Shown here piece after piece: positions 35,320 to 48,360 of a DNA stretch of 64,000 bases. How positions within the stretch are numbered: position 1 is the stretch's first letter; each line of letters starts with the position of its first letter. The DNA comes from Agriotes lineatus (Eukaryota; Arthropoda; Insecta; Coleoptera; Elateridae). A program made the position numbers and the translations under genes. The notes under the pieces were generated by a model. The model saw only the letters and a list, made by a program, of their open reading frames with translations, did not search any database and was not told the DNA's origin. The stretch is taken from the NCBI GenBank assembly GCA_940337035.1, contig CALNHX010002786.1:103843-167842 (forward strand). The letters run 5' to 3'.

Positions 35320-36110
35320 ATTCAACTTGTTACGTAAGGTAGTGCTAAGAAGGGATTTTTTGAAATTACACCCCTAAGCGGGTGAAAAGGGATAAAATGT
35401 GTTTTTACAAATTCCTCAATATCTCTTACACCCGATGAAATATCGACTTGGGTGTTTACTTGCAAAGAGTTTCAATGAAAATGCCTAGAAACGTATTTCA
35501 GGATTTTGCCCTAATCAACCCTTAAAGGTGCAAATATGGATTCGGGGTGAATTAAACAATCCTTCGTATCTCCTGTTTCTTGAGTTAGAACATTATTTTT
35601 TGGCATATAGATGTATTTTTAAAATATTTAAAAAGTGGTTTAAGAGATTTTGAAAAATTTACCCAAAGGGGGTGAAAAGGGGTATACTGTGTTTTTCGAA
35701 TTCCTCAATATCTCTTAGCCCAATATGATATCGACTTGGTGTTTGCTTGCTTAGGTATCCAAGACAAATGTCTAAAAACACATTTCAGGATTTTGCCCTA
35801 ATCAACCCTTCAAGGTGCGAATCTGCATTCGGAGTGAATTATAGAATTCTTTGTATCTCCTGTGTTTGTTAGTTAGAGCATTCTTTTTTATCATATAGAT
35901 GCGTTTTTCAAATCTTTAGAAAAGGTTCTTAGGGTTTTTTGCATTGCACCCCTAAAGCGGTAAAAAGGGAAAACTGAAAAGGGGTAGGGGGTTAAAATTA
36001 TAAACTATTTCCCCTCTGGGTTCATTTCAGGATAAAACGGGCTGAAAGAATTGTTAGAAATTTTACCCAAGTGGTGAAAGGGGTTAAACTGTGTTTTCAC
36101 GAATTTCTCA
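35320..36110 (+). repeat. Tandem ~290-bp degenerate units
   Basis: Three to four units start at about 35366, 35660, 35946 and 36063 with an ACCCC(T)AA-GGGTGAAAAGGG block. Each leads to CCTCAATATCTCTTA, GATATCGACTTGG and GGATTTTGCCCTAATCAACC. Units decay to the right. No protein is encoded; they may be part of a larger element next to the Helitron fragment. Confidence 0.75.
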
Positions 36111-36379
36111 ATATGCATCTCCCTGTGATGGAAACGGATATCCTGTTATAATTTATGAATACAACATTTAATAAGTACATATACGTTTGATTTGATCTCA
36201 TTGTTATACTAAAACCATAGTTTTATCAATCTATACAAGGGTAACGACAATTACATACACATTTCCAGGGGGCATTTGAAGATTAAAAGAGAGAACTTTT
36301 TTCGGAAGAATATTGTTTCCTTTTTACCTACAATATTGTTTTGCAGCCTTTGTTAATTTAGCGTATTGCATGGGGGGGG

Positions 36380-36770
36380 GGGGGGACTTAAGAATTCATT
36401 TAAGATTTAGAAGAAGAAGCAAACAAGTGTAGTACGTACGAAGAACGGGCATCTTGCTAGCTTGTAATAAATTTCTAAAAGTTGAGGTTTTTTGTTCAAA
36501 TTGTTTAACCCAAGTTGTGAGTTTACTAGTGCCTTGGAGTGAATCCAGGACCGAAAAACTCAGTGGGTTTTTGGAGCGGGTTTTTTCACGTGGGCCCAGC
36601 CCGAAAAAACCCGACGCGTTTTTTCGGGCTCGGCCCACTGTGGCGAACCCTGTTTTCTTGTAACTCCATAGATCTCCGTGGATATCCTTGGATCTCCATG
36701 AAGATCATTTGGATTTCCATGGAGATCATTTGGATCTCTATGTATCTCCTCCGGACCTCCCTATACATTA
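36380..36770. repeat. G run and GGATCTCCATG tract
   Basis: A G homopolymer lies near 36372-36386. At 36660-36765 the motif TGGATCTCCATG/GGAGATCATT repeats several times. A CCCGAAAAAACCCG inverted motif (36540-36640) resembles DNA flanking the outer hAT near 31770. Confidence 0.55.
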
Positions 36771-36849
36771 ATAACTTTTGAATTTTATATGGAACTAGTG
36801 GACCTGTTGCAAAATATTTTGCAAGTTAGAAAACTTCTTTGTAACGTGT

Positions 36850-37110
36850 GGCAGCATCCATTAAGTAAAGTTTAAATTTTGAAGTTTTTAAAACTACTCA
36901 CACTTAATATTGCTACATATACTTGACCATGGCTAAATACTGGTTGTGGCAAACACGATATACATATTCCCACTTTATCCATAGTTTGTTTTTGTAATTT
37001 ATTAATTGTTATCGCAAATGATAGGCGTACAAGACAATTTCTATTAGAATGTGTTGATCTATACACAGTAATAATACTCTTCTGCCTGGCTTGTGGCTTA
37101 TCCATTTAAT
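36850..37110 (-). pseudogene. Helitron helicase C-terminal fragment
   Basis: The minus strand reads CLVRLSFAITINKLQKQT, MDKVGI and LPQPVFSHGQVYVA. This matches the conserved end of the PIF1-type helicase of Helitron Rep/Hel proteins (RLAFAMTINKSQGQTL...VFSHGQLYVALSR). A two-residue insertion (SC) and flanking stops show decay. No Rep domain or Helitron 3' hairpin was found. Confidence 0.8.
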
Positions 37111-38259
37111 ATCATTTAATATGAGCAGTTATAAATAAATCTATTAAACCAGTAGACACATCTATTGATCCTATTCTTAGTGTTAAGCAGTGTGGATATA
37201 TTCCACTGAAATTTAACGAATCTATTAAATCCATAGAAAATTATAAAATGTTGTCATTATATGATACAATTGTATTTGCACTCAAATATTGCTTTTCATA
37301 TTCAGGCAAGAGAGATATAATTTTGTTGCGCTTCACGCAAGAGCGGACAAAACTCCAAATTAACTCGCCCCAAGAATATGGGCCATGTGCACGATTTTTT
37401 TTTCAGAAGCTTGTTTACAACTAAGTTCGCCAATCGGCGCGGACTTAAATGTCCAAATATTCGCTTATACACCCAAACTCCGCCAAACGGCATGGGGCAC
37501 ACAAAGAATCAAAAGCAGACTAACTCTCCATCGGATTATAGACTGCGAAAAACCGTGAAAGCTGCTAGATTTGCTGTAAAAATGAGACGAAGGCCGAAGT
37601 GCCATGAGGTTGCAAAATCCGAGCACCACCAAAAAAAATTAATCGCCAACCTAACAAACTGACAACTCAAGTGACCGAGCACGTTGAACTCTGGGTAGAG
37701 CAGTGCAATAGTCACCGACATACCCTCGTAAGTCAAAATCTAGTTCAAAGTCCTCTCGATAACTTTATTTTTAACGTACGTTATGATAGGGACTAAATGC
37801 ATTTTTAGACGAGCACAAATTATTGTCGTAAAGTTTTTTTGAAAAATCAAAAATAAAAATGTTTCCCATATGATGTTGACTTTTTGGCGGTCACTGTACA
37901 GGGCCATAAATTGACCGCTAATTTATAGATAACTGGAAAGAAACTATAGCAAATGCTACACATTTAACTGGAAAATATTGTTCTTTTTTGGTATGGCCGA
38001 AAAATTACACTACAAGATTAATTTTTATTTTGCACCTAGGTATCTCGCGAACTATCAAACAAATTAGGAAATGAACGTTTATCCGTGGTGCTCCTTAAAT
38101 TTAAGCAAGCCTTTGATTTGCGTAGTTCCGTGGATTACTGATGCTAAACTGTCACTTTATTGTCATGCGGCAGATAATATTATCTTCCACTGACGTCTTT
38201 ATCTGCCGCTGACGAGATAGAGTAATTTCTTCGAAAAAAATATCTTTTAGAATGTAAGA
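37111..38259. other. Gene-free stretch with two repeat fragments
   Basis: A terminal fragment of foldback IR-1 lies at 37810-37905 (inverted; ends GACTTTTTGGCGGTCACTGT). A GCGGCAGATAATATTATC hairpin fragment at about 38140-38250 is related to 54398-54692. A 94-codon open frame at 37378-37662 is unrecognised. Confidence 0.5.
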
Positions 38260-38815
38260 CGGATTTAGTGGGAACCATGAAAGATAGTCTAATTAAAGGT
38301 TTGGATAGCCATTTTAATAATATAGACTTATATCCCGATTATTCTTTTCATAGACAGTTGCAAAAATGCAATTAATTAGAGAGAAGCTGATCAGTGTTCT
38401 TTTGAAAGATCATGTTAATGTTCAGCCAGAAATACCAAATACATATACCAAATGTTGTAGAAAATAGTTTATCAGACTCTGGCGATGATGATATTCCACT
38501 GAACGCTCTTATTCCAATGACTAAAAAGATGAAGACCGACACTTCCATTTGGGATATGTTTTCTTCTATTACTTCAGCGTCAATTTTCAGCTCTTCAAGT
38601 CACGTCTTATCAACAAGGGAAATACTGCAAATTGAAATTGATACTTACTTGAAATTACCTATAATTGATAGAACACGATCACCAGTCGATTGGTGGCAAG
38701 TTAGTCAAAATATCTTCCCACATTTAGTCAAGGCTATGAAACAGTACTTCTCTGCTTCAGCATCCACCATTTTTAACGAAAGATTTTTTTTAAGAGACTG
38801 GAAACGTTTTTGAGT
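38260..38815 (+). pseudogene. hAT transposase C-terminal fragment
   Basis: A plus-strand frame (38412-38813) ends with EIDTYLKLPIIDRTRSPVDW, WQVSQNIFPHLVKAMKQYFS and ASASTIFNERFF. This is the hAT dimerisation (hATC) pattern: Y-L/acid-D-W-W-N-FP-L-A-YL-A-S-ERxFS. The upstream part (GLDSHFNNIDLYPDYSF-like) is in another frame. Truncated and dead. Confidence 0.82.
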
Positions 38816-39258
38816 CAAAAAGAAGTTCTTTGAAAGCAGAAAAATTTTTTGGTAAGAAACAATAAATGGCATTGGTAAGAAGATATATTTCAGGACACTT
38901 ACATAGTGGTCATGTAACAAAAAAATAATGTTCCAAATTACACAGCAATGTTGCCTTTTTGGAACAATCTGAATTTTATCATTAAAATATGTTCCAAACT
39001 AGGGTTGCCAACATTGCGCCGATCCTGACCCGAACAAAAATAATTAGGGGATGATGAAAGGGGGTGCATAAAATTACTGAAAAATATCAAGTCGAAATAG
39101 TTTTTTACGTTTTAAAGATATAATTCCAAAAAGTATTTTATATTTTTTAAATAGCATAGCACAATTCTCCGCATTTGAAAATTACGAATTTTCTAGAACA
39201 ACTTTGTTTTTTAACATTTCATAACATACAATTTAAAAAAAATCTATTTCAGAAGGTA

Positions 39259-40165
39259 TAGTCAAATTTATACCCATTCGGAGTCACGTGATAATCTAGT
39301 AATTTTACGTATGTCGATTCTTAAAAATGCAATTTTAGGGAAATAAATGACATTCCGTTTTGTAGGTTATCCTGACATATGCCAATTTCTAAAACAATGT
39401 TGCTACGGGTTTATTCTCTTATATGAAATCAAACTGAATTTACAGGTTAAAGAAAACATAACATGTGGTAAAATGTAAATATAATAAAGATATGTCAGCT
39501 GCTACATTAAAAACCTGCTGCGTATAGCAAATTTTAAGTCAATTTCTGTGCATGCATATTCTGTTATAGAACATTGCCATTTGAAGCCTATTTCCTTGCA
39601 CAATCTATTTAGGGAAGAAACTGAATGTGAAAAATCTCCAGATTCTTCAACCAAGCATTTTTTAGATTTTTTATGGTTACAAATTCTTTAGCTACATACA
39701 TTTTATATACAGTGTCTTGACTGCTTCGTCGACTTCCGTTTTTGCATTCTTCACTTTCTGGCTCATATTTTCGGTAAATTGTGCTCTCCGAGATATTTAA
39801 CGCAAGAGAAGCACGGCGAACAGCGTTGGAGGGTGAAGCTGTTGATTTACTATTATTAATATTGTACTCTTCATAAAAAAAACGCATAATATTCAAATTA
39901 ATTGTTGTGACTGCTCGTTATACCGCATGTCCGATGGTTTCTTTTAATTTCCAGTTTGCGGCTCAACAATTTTAGGTTTTATTACCCTTATCTCAATAAC
40001 TTACACGAAAAATATAATCTGACAGATTAGAAACGTCAAATTTTTAAAATTAATTTTATGAATCGACATGCCTTTTTTCAAATTTCTTCCATTTCATCTA
40101 TTTTACTAAAGATGAACAGAGACAGACAAAAGTCACGTGACTCCGAATGGGTATAATTTTGACTA
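39259..40165 (-). mobile_element. TA-flanked transposon with IS630/Tc1-like remnant
   Basis: Inverted ends begin TAGTCAAATTTATACCCATT on the left, matched by the inverse at the right end (40130-40165), both containing CGGAGTCACGTGA. TA lies on each side. The interior carries an N-terminal transposase fragment on the minus strand. About 0.9 kb, so most of the transposase is deleted. Confidence 0.85.
39510..39896 (-). pseudogene. Transposase N-terminal helix-turn-helix fragment
   Basis: The minus strand reads SNAVRRASLALNISESTIYRKYE, split here as SNAVRRASLALNISES and TIYRKYE. It then shifts frame to give ESGDFSHSVSSLNRLCKEIG. This resembles the HTH and linker of a DDE transposase family common in insects. 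The DDE catalytic half is absent. Confidence 0.65.
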
Positions 40166-41944
40166 TACTAGTGTGGATCAAGTTTTTTGTGTTGGTGACT
40201 TTAATGTGGATACACAGCTTAGTTTCTAGATTGAAGCGCGGTGAAAATCGGAACTAATGTTAGAATCTAGTAGTTTCCAAGTTTTGTATTGGTAACATTT
40301 TTAACATCTATTATATTTACATTAAATTGTTAACCTTATTTAAGCTAAATCACACAATAAATCAGAGGCGTACTCAACATTGTGGTATGGCACATTTCAA
40401 AACAGAATTAACAACACACACACACACACACACACAAAAATTGCAGCAATAACAATAGCAATAACAGAATTAACAAAATCAACCGCAATTTTCACACTTT
40501 TTGTCATATGACGTTGCACAAATGAAATCCCTCTACCCATCGCTACTGATTACTTGCCATTTAAAATATAACCAAACTTTGTATGTTTGACACTTACTTC
40601 ATTCCATATATTACCAATTCAGTGAAATCAAATATGATCACTACAGCATCTTTCATGGCCTACCTTGAGAGTCAATCTAGATTCTGTAAGCTGTACTTGA
40701 TCACAACTCAACTGAAGCTAAACATGTATAAGCCGTTTTTTATTTTAAAGATCCACCAACGTCGCATGTTCTTTGAAAGAACGGGGTCTGTGCAAGCGGC
40801 CACGATCCTACAATTTAAGGTTAGTGTGTGCGAACAAACAACCGGAGCTAGAGGCTTGGGAAGTAGTACCATACCTAAAGCACAACTCAAAGAAGCAAAT
40901 TCCATTGAATTTATTTGTCCATGAGCAACCAATTGTCCAGGAATTGTATTTTTAATCGTCATTTGGAGGTTACAAAAAACAAACGCATGTCGAGCGTCCT
41001 TTTGAAACAAATTAATCGAGGTTTTAGCCTAAAACAAAAGAACCAAGTGACGCCGTTTGAAGGCGCAAAAATTACAAACTTACCGGATAATTTGTTCATT
41101 AATTCCTGTTGAAAGTTAAATAAATACGCGAGCTGTTCGTATGGTTCGAATTATTTTGGCCAGTTTATTTGACAGACAGCCAGCACCTGCGTGCTGCAAT
41201 TCAATTTCATTTCTATGCAGTGGCGTATCGTTTTACATTCAAATATTTTAACAAATCAAGGATCCCAACCCGAGATTACAGTTTCATGCTTATTTTCCCG
41301 AGCTAGCTAATATAAAAGGTACAGATGAGTGGAATATTAATTTGAGGGCATACTACCGTTTATATCATCCCTAACTAGAACCCAGGAATAATAATAAATA
41401 ATTTAATTAGTCAAAATTCGAATGGAATGAAACAAAATATTGTGTAGTGACCGTATTTATTTTAAAATTACATATTTAAATAATAATATAACCACAAATA
41501 AGTATAGAGGGGTCATTAAAATATATGCAAAATATGCATACCAAGAAATAATAAATCAACCTGTATTAAACAAAAACTTTTTTCTACGATTGTGTCAAAA
41601 TGACAACTTTTTGCACAGTTTTTAGTGTCAAAAGTGACGTTTGTAGCACTCTTAGTATTAGCGCCCGAATTATGTCTGTTTTGCACGTTGCCATTGTTTT
41701 AATAAAATATTAAAACACGCTCTGCCATAAATTTGAATGTCAACATAACCTAGAATATCTAACACAACGTGACGTATGATACACGTGCACGTGCTTTAAA
41801 GGCATACTTACACTAGTACCATAATATACTATTATTATGTGAAATCATTCTTAATGAAATAAAAAAAATTAAGTAATAAAGTATTAGTTTAATATTAATT
41901 ACAAATAATTTTACGATCAATTGGTAAATTAAATACCATACATT
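40166..41944. other. Gene-free stretch
   Basis: It holds an AC dinucleotide microsatellite (about 40417-40436). An open frame at 40583-40924 with an antisense frame over the same DNA matches nothing I recognise. ATATGCA motifs appear near 41520-41540. Confidence 0.4.
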
Positions 41945-43284
41945 TCATTCTGATTCATCGCTTTTTTGCCTATAACAACTTACAATAAGGTGTTTCTCCA
42001 AATTGTTTATATTAAATCTTTGTCGCCTATCAAATAAAATATATTTATAAGTTGAAAGGCTCCGTTCGACATCAACAGATGTAATTGGAGCCTTTATTAA
42101 AACACAAATACAATGTTTGGATCGATTTCCAGTTGTACCGATTTTCCAGAAATAATTTTAGATAGATTTACAAGAACTTGGTACCCTTCATTTTTCTCTA
42201 AAACTTTATTGAGTTTGTTTTTCAATGGCTTCACCTATTTGACCACGAACTGCACTACAAGATATACTAAACTTATTTGTTAATTCAACAGAGTCTGTAA
42301 GCGGAAGGCTTTTGGCTTCTAATTTTAAAACTGTTTCGGACACAAAGTGTTAATTGGCGCTTATAAATACTAATTGTTGCGGTAAGTCTGTTTTATTCAG
42401 AATACCTTTTGCTTCCGCAATTGAATGAGAGTCATCGGAAAATTCTAAAATTATTTGTTTAGTTTCTTTAAAATTTTCTGAGTAAAACAGGGCGGCCTGT
42501 AGCCGTGTACCCCACCTAGTTATTACTGGCTGAGGGGGGAGGGGAGTATTTGGAAGCTTTTCTTTGTATACCTGAATTCTAAGGGGTGCCGTAATAAATA
42601 CTTTTTTTACATAGTTAATCAATTTATATTTACTAATCGTTGTTTCATCCACTATAAAATAGAAATAATTATTTCCTATTATTTGTTGTCATATATTGCG
42701 CGTTGTATCCACAAAGACAGAACTCACATAGTTCTTTCGTAAGGTGCTTTCGTCAGATATATCCTGCTTACAGTATTTGATCAAAAAACGATTTTAAATT
42801 AGGATCATTTAGTTTTTTAAGCAGTATATTAGAACTAACAAATGCTTTGCATAAATCATAGTTGAAGGACTCTGTTTCGTTCAGTCTTGAACTCCCTGCT
42901 AAACATTCTCATAGGGCCGACTGCGGCTTGTTTGTTGACTTTAATTTTTCACATTTTTGTTTGTGCAAAGTTGTATCGACGTGTTGGTCAATTAAATACT
43001 TTTTTGTACACGAAACCCACAATTATAAAACATAACTAAGAAAAATTCATTTTGTACACATTTTATTTATATTCAATTAAAAATCAAATCAATTTCACAA
43101 TATACAAAAATGTATCTATTTAACAGAAAAGCATTGGCATTAGAAATTTAACTAAAATTTTAAAATTGAAAATAGTAAATGCAATAATTAAACTTACTGT
43201 TTTACCACAAACTTTGCAAAATACTCCGTCACCATCCACTACGAGCTCGGGATAACGTTTTATCCACGATATTACTTTGGTCAT
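41945..43284 (-). pseudogene. BED-finger hAT-type transposase (broken)
   Basis: The minus strand starts MTKVISWIKRYPELVVDGDG then VFCKVCGKT at 43284-43198, followed by a GTAAGT donor. It resumes near 43015 with KKYLIDQHVDTTLHKQKCEK, completing a C2H2 BED finger. A stop follows after PQSAL. Then comes an open middle segment (42652-42350) with PVITRWGTRLQAALFYSENF. The hATC-type end is SVDVERSFSTYKYILFDRRQ and terminates at 41945. Order and motifs match the ERSFS class of domesticated-looking hAT-like transposases. At least two stops make it inactive. Confidence 0.85.
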
Positions 43285-45204
43285 TTTGTTTATTATTTCA
43301 CAAAGCTAATGCACAATGACTGACGAAAGGACAAATTTTACTTAAAATTTATCTTTTCCCCTGCTTAGTCCATAGTTCAACACTCTAAACCCCTTCAAGC
43401 ACTTAATGCATTTTTCTAAGAATATTTTTAGCAGTTAACAAACAAATAGCATTCTTGGCAATATTGTTACTCACTGAATGTCCATTTACACAAGCTACTC
43501 ATTTTAAGCAGCTTACCTTTCTTAATTACGGGAATTTCTAAAGGCTTTCTTACTTAAATTTTAATCTTTTATTTAAAAGTTTCATTTATTGTGCTCGCTT
43601 GAGATGGGAGAAAAAAAATTGAGTAAAATATAAGATTTATTTAGAAATGCACAAATTATGCAATAATATGCATATTTTACAAAAATATGCAAAATTAAAT
43701 TGGTGTCATATAACTCCAATTAATGTGATTCGCTTAGATATGGAAGGATTTTTTTTTACATCAATATTCAACAATATGCATTTTGCATATAATCCGCTCT
43801 TTAATCATAACAAAATTTATTAAACTCCAGATTTCTACAGTAATATTTGTTTTCATGTCTCCTGATTCAGAAAAAGTTGTTGAAGTGATATTTGTCTGTC
43901 AGTCTGTGTTTTCTCTACAGGCCAGATGGTCTAATCGATTGGCCTGAAAATTTTTAAAAAATTTTAAATATAAATTTATAGAATCCAGTGATTTTTGGAT
44001 AAAATTAACCAACCGGAAGTCGCTTTTTACTGTTGTCTTTTTGTTTTCCAGGACATTTTATAATTGTTTGATACAAATAAATTTTAGAACAAAATTATAT
44101 GCAATATCTACCTTTGTTTAAAAGTTTTTTAGTAAGAACTATTTTGAAAAAATCAAAATTAAACTTTCACAGAAATTGCAAAACTTAATAATGGAAATAA
44201 TATTTTAAAATAGTGTTATATATTATGTAATTGTATTGAACATAGCATTTAACGGCAAGGACAATATTGAGCATATAACGGACGAGGATATTTTTTGTGG
44301 CAGAGACTGATTAGGCCGATGCTAATAGATTATTAGAGTCAGTTTTGTGCAATTTCGGCTGTATATTTAACAGTTTTCGTAATACCTACTAAAAATTACC
44401 AATTTTAAGATGTGATTTTACTATAAACAATTGCATATATAAAATTTACTAGTAACCTGAGTCTCGTATGTAATTTGGTAGTGTAGCAGCGGTTATAACT
44501 AAAGCTGATATTATATGGCAAATGCATATTTTGTATAATTGATATGCCGGCAAGACTTTTTGCATATGTATACTAATTATGTGAAAACAAATCGTTTAAG
44601 CCAAGTTTCATTTTGCATAATTATACGTTTTTGAGCATATTTTATAAATTTTGCATATTTGGTTATATTTAGCAATAATTTGTAATGTATGAGGAACTTT
44701 TTGAACTTTGTAAAATTTACTATTTTATTAAATTTATTAATAAAATTTTTATGTACAACTGAGATATACCGGGTGTCAACGAATTTATTAGACAAGTCAT
44801 AACTTCTAGAGTATTAGGTGTATCAAAATGATATTTGGTATAGGTAAATGGTATAGGGAGAGGAAAGTTTTCACATATTTTTCACTTTCTGGTCACTTCC
44901 GGTTTCACCGGAAATGGCTCCCGTTTAGAATTTTTAAATAGAACATTCTGTATATTTTTGCATATTTGGATTTCTGAGACAATTTTGGATCAGCATGTGA
45001 CATTTTAAAAACTTATCCATGGCACACTTGACAAAAGTAAATAAATTATTATCTAGTATTTTGCTTAGAAATATTTAAAAAAACAGATATTTTAATAAGT
45101 CCCAGATATATTTGACACTATAATTATACACTAGTTATTTAAATAAATGGATTTTATTACCCACCTTTGACCAGAAATATTTCGAAAAATACGGCCCAGG
45201 GAAT
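43285..45204. other. Gene-free, ATATGCA-rich DNA
   Basis: ATATGCA/TGCATAT motifs cluster at 43640-43800 and 44515-44660. The latter block recurs inverted at 60770-60950, sharing TACTAATTATGTGAAAACAA on one strand. A CTGTCTGT-type repeat fragment lies near 43860-43990. No gene seen. Confidence 0.55.
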
Positions 45205-45765
45205 TTTTTTCATATTCTGTCTGTGTGTGTGTCTGTGAACAGAATATCTCAAAACCAAAAAGAGGTATGGCGTTGAAACTTCATATATAAGTTTTGTGTA
45301 CTATGTAGATGAGACAGCAAGCTTTTGAAGAAAATCGCATAACCGGAAGTAGGTGTTTACTCTTGTGATTTTTCAGTTTTTTTTTCGATTTTTTCAAAAA
45401 CGGCTCTAACAATTTTTTTAAACTTTACATTTTTATTACATTTATAATGTGTATTGATATGAGATAGGTGATTTTCCAGTTGAATACTTCTAAAGTGGGT
45501 TTCTTTTGTTTTTTTTTTCTATTTTTTTTATTAACTCCTATTTTAAATAAAACACTTGGTATATTATTACATTTTCGAATTCACCTTAAAATTCTAGAGA
45601 AAATTTGTCTCTTCAACTAACGCTCTATTTTGTACCGTTTTTATAGAATTTGTAATTTTTGAAAAATTTTTACAAATGCTTAGAAATTAAAAATGAAATT
45701 TTTGACTAATTATAAGATCACTGTAAAAGGAAGTTGTGTGAGTGTATCACACCAGATTTTTTTAT
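45205..45765. repeat. Second copy of the ELMO-intron repeat
   Basis: It matches 8280-8850 in the same orientation, from GAACAGAATATCTCAAAA to GTGTGAGTGTATCACACCAG. It has about 5% visible differences and lacks the left terminus. Confidence 0.88.
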
Positions 45766-45896
45766 ATTTTAATTACTTCAAGCTACAATGTAATAGGGCT
45801 CTTTAGCCTGTTTTGTAGCCATATAATACATCGATTTTGAATCTTTGATGACATTATCAAGATCATTAAACATAATTATACCTTTAGTTTCCGGCA

Positions 45897-46190
45897 TCCG
45901 TCATGGTCTGGGACTGTGTGTCTGGAAGGGGAGTTTGAGAGCTACAGATTATTCACGGTACTGTTAACGTCGATAAATATAAAACCATTCTTGCTGAAAG
46001 TTCTTTGCCATCTATTCGGATACGATATACGGCAATGACAGTAAAGACCTGGTTTGAAGAACATCACATTCCGACTTTACCATGGACTTTAAGCAGTCCG
46101 GACTTCTCACCAATCGAGTCTCTGTGGCGTAAAATGAAAAAGAAACTGCATAAGAACCGCCAATCTTAAAACAAAGTTACAACAAATATG
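45897..46190 (+). pseudogene. Tc1-like transposase C-terminal fragment
   Basis: The plus strand reads SVMVWDCVSGRGV, then HGTVNVDKYKTILAES, VKTWFEEHHIPTLPWTLSSP and DFSPIESLWRKMKKKLHKN. The SPDxxPIE...W pattern is the third catalytic region of Tc1-family DD34E enzymes. Stops and shifts separate the pieces. Confidence 0.85.
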
Positions 46191-46311
46191 AGATAATATA
46201 CAACCACATGAATGTGCAGAACTCGTTAACACAATGCCTGATAGAATTAAAACCGCTGCTGTCGCTAATAAAGGGGACGTAACGAAGTATTAAAATAATG
46301 ATCAAACTTAG

Positions 46312-46510
46312 TGATGCAACCAAAAAAACATTCGTTTTTTTCAACCTGTTTTTTTTTGTAAAAAAACCAAGCGGTCTGGTTTTTTTTAATTTTTTTTTTT
46401 TCAGAAATAAAGTGTAGTGAATAACAACAGGTAATATTCTTTGGAAAAACAAAACACAAATATTTCTAAATAAAAATAATACATTTCATAGGTAAAGTGA
46501 ATTATAGAAT
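46312..46510. repeat. Partial relative of the 1684-2479 hAT element
   Basis: It starts TAGTGATGCAACC and continues through the poly-T arm, TAGTGAATAACAACAGGTAA and AATAATACATTTCATAGG. These correspond to the inverted right part of 1684-2479. It is truncated at about 46510. Confidence 0.75.
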
Positions 46511-47904
46511 TTACTAGCTATACCCCGCGGCGCATGCCGCGTTGAAAGTTTCGAGCGTTAGAACGATGCAATTGGCGCAACTTGAGCATTTTTGTTGGCT
46601 CTGTTCGAAAATACTCTTTTTACCCCTTTATACGAAAGTGATATTTTCTGTCGCCTGTTAGGGGTTTCCCGAAAATATACGTTTGGTTCCCTGGTTGGTT
46701 TCCAATGGCAGTGGGACGGAATATAATACAATGACTGCCGTTGCCATTAGAGACGGGAGACAATGTGATTATGATTAATAATAAATCAACTAGCCTCCTG
46801 GTTTTCATATTTAAATATTTTTGAATGCAGCTGATTACAAGAGATAGTCTCATCATAAAATGTAAAAGTGTTGTATGTATAACTCTGGACTAAAACGTCA
46901 TTTCATCCCTTGCATGATTACAATAAATTGATTAGGTACTGTTCTCGCAAACTCTGAAGAACTAAACTACATCTGCGGGAGGGAATGATACATTTTCCTC
47001 CGTAGTAATACAAATAGCTATTAAAAATGTGTTAGGTAACTTCTGAAATTTTAAAACAAAATATCAATTTGGTGTTGATCAGGGATCGTTAAAAGTTGAC
47101 AGATGACTGATAAACCGAGTTGAAACCGGCTGATTGAAATAAGAATTCATACTTTAGATACAAAAACAAAAGACATTTGCTCAAGCACGTAACAATGAAG
47201 TCATTTTTACATTCAAATGACCTTTATACCATATGTTCAAAAAGAAATTACATAAGGGTTGGCCATGATAAATAAAACTAATGTCGACAGCAAGCTTTAG
47301 AAAAGCAATTTTTAGAATTTTCAATCGCGATATCAGCGTATAATATAAATGTTCAATGCAAGAATGGGGTCAACTTATGCGGCGGCGTTTTTAAATTACC
47401 ATAATGCATTTTTGAGTCAACCAGACATGGAATTTCGCAATTAGGTACATTTCATTAATGTGTTTTCAGCTGTTTAAATGTTGTTATTGGATTTTGTCCG
47501 TTTAGTTCAATTCCTCACTCAAAAACTTAATTTTCTGGACTTAACGTCTGTTACACTTGCACGGATCGTTTAAAACAAGTAAATTGAAATGAATAAATAA
47601 TCATTATGAACCAATATCGTCTAATGAAGCTATTTAAAATTATTATTTTACGGTATTTACCGCAAATATTCTTATAGCATCTTACACGTAGCGTCTCTCA
47701 CAATAAATATTAGTGTCACTATTACAAGCTACAGATTACACGCGCTAATGCTCGCGGACGCGTCATACAAAATGCAGAAGTTGCTGTTATTCAACTCGTC
47801 AGAGGAAATAATAAATTAGGCTTATATTGCGCGGGGAATACCCTGCGATTTGCTTAATATGTAACTTAATAACACCTTATCTTGTTTTTTGCTCTGGCGA
47901 TTTG
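46511..47904. other. Gene-free stretch
   Basis: GCTATACCCCGCGGCGCATGCC at the left edge, shown here in part as CCCCGCGGCGCATGCCGCG, resembles GC hairpins seen in dispersed insect repeats. A 78-codon minus frame (46620-46856) is unrecognised. Nothing else supported. Confidence 0.35.
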
Positions 47905-48228
47905 GCACCCTATCGAGGTCAGTAATTCAGTAATTGAAATAACACAAAGTAATTCAATTACCTCGAGTAATTTCAATTACCACAAGTAATTCAAATACCT
48001 ATAAAGTAATTTAAATACTTTAGAGTAATTTAATTACACGAAAGTAATTGAGTAATTGAATGCAGTAATTAATTACTTTTAAAAAGTAATTTTCAAGTAC
48101 TTTCTAACAAACACGGCAATTCCCAATTACAATTACCGCATTTTGAAAAGCAATTCAATTCCAAATAAACAAAAAGGCATTTAATTAGTAATTTAATTAA
48201 AAAGTAATTAATTACTGCCCCGCTCTGC
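47905..48228. repeat. AGTAATT-rich repeat, possible transposon
   Basis: More than fifteen AGTAATT/AATTACT heptamers occur in both orientations within 320 bp. The edges (GAGGTCAGTAATT and AATTACTGCCCCGC) are roughly inverted. Dense bipolar subterminal motifs suggest transposase-binding sites of a short DNA element. A target duplication was not clear. Confidence 0.65.
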
Positions 48229-48360
48229 TTGTGCCATTACAAAAAAAATTGTTTTACACACGTCTACTATGACAAATGCCAAACCAAATACATACAATAT
48301 ATACAATTCACATTTAATTACATATACCTATTTATTCCTAATTCAGTATGTAAAACATGC

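Noticed and set aside
40583..41010. Overlapping sense and antisense open frames as a host gene
   Set aside because: Neither strand shows family motifs, splice borders or coding-like composition.
41500..43800. Full-length hAT element with defined ends
   Set aside because: Candidate TAGAG/TAAAG termini around the BED-hAT pseudogene are not flanked by matching 8-bp duplications, so boundaries were left open.
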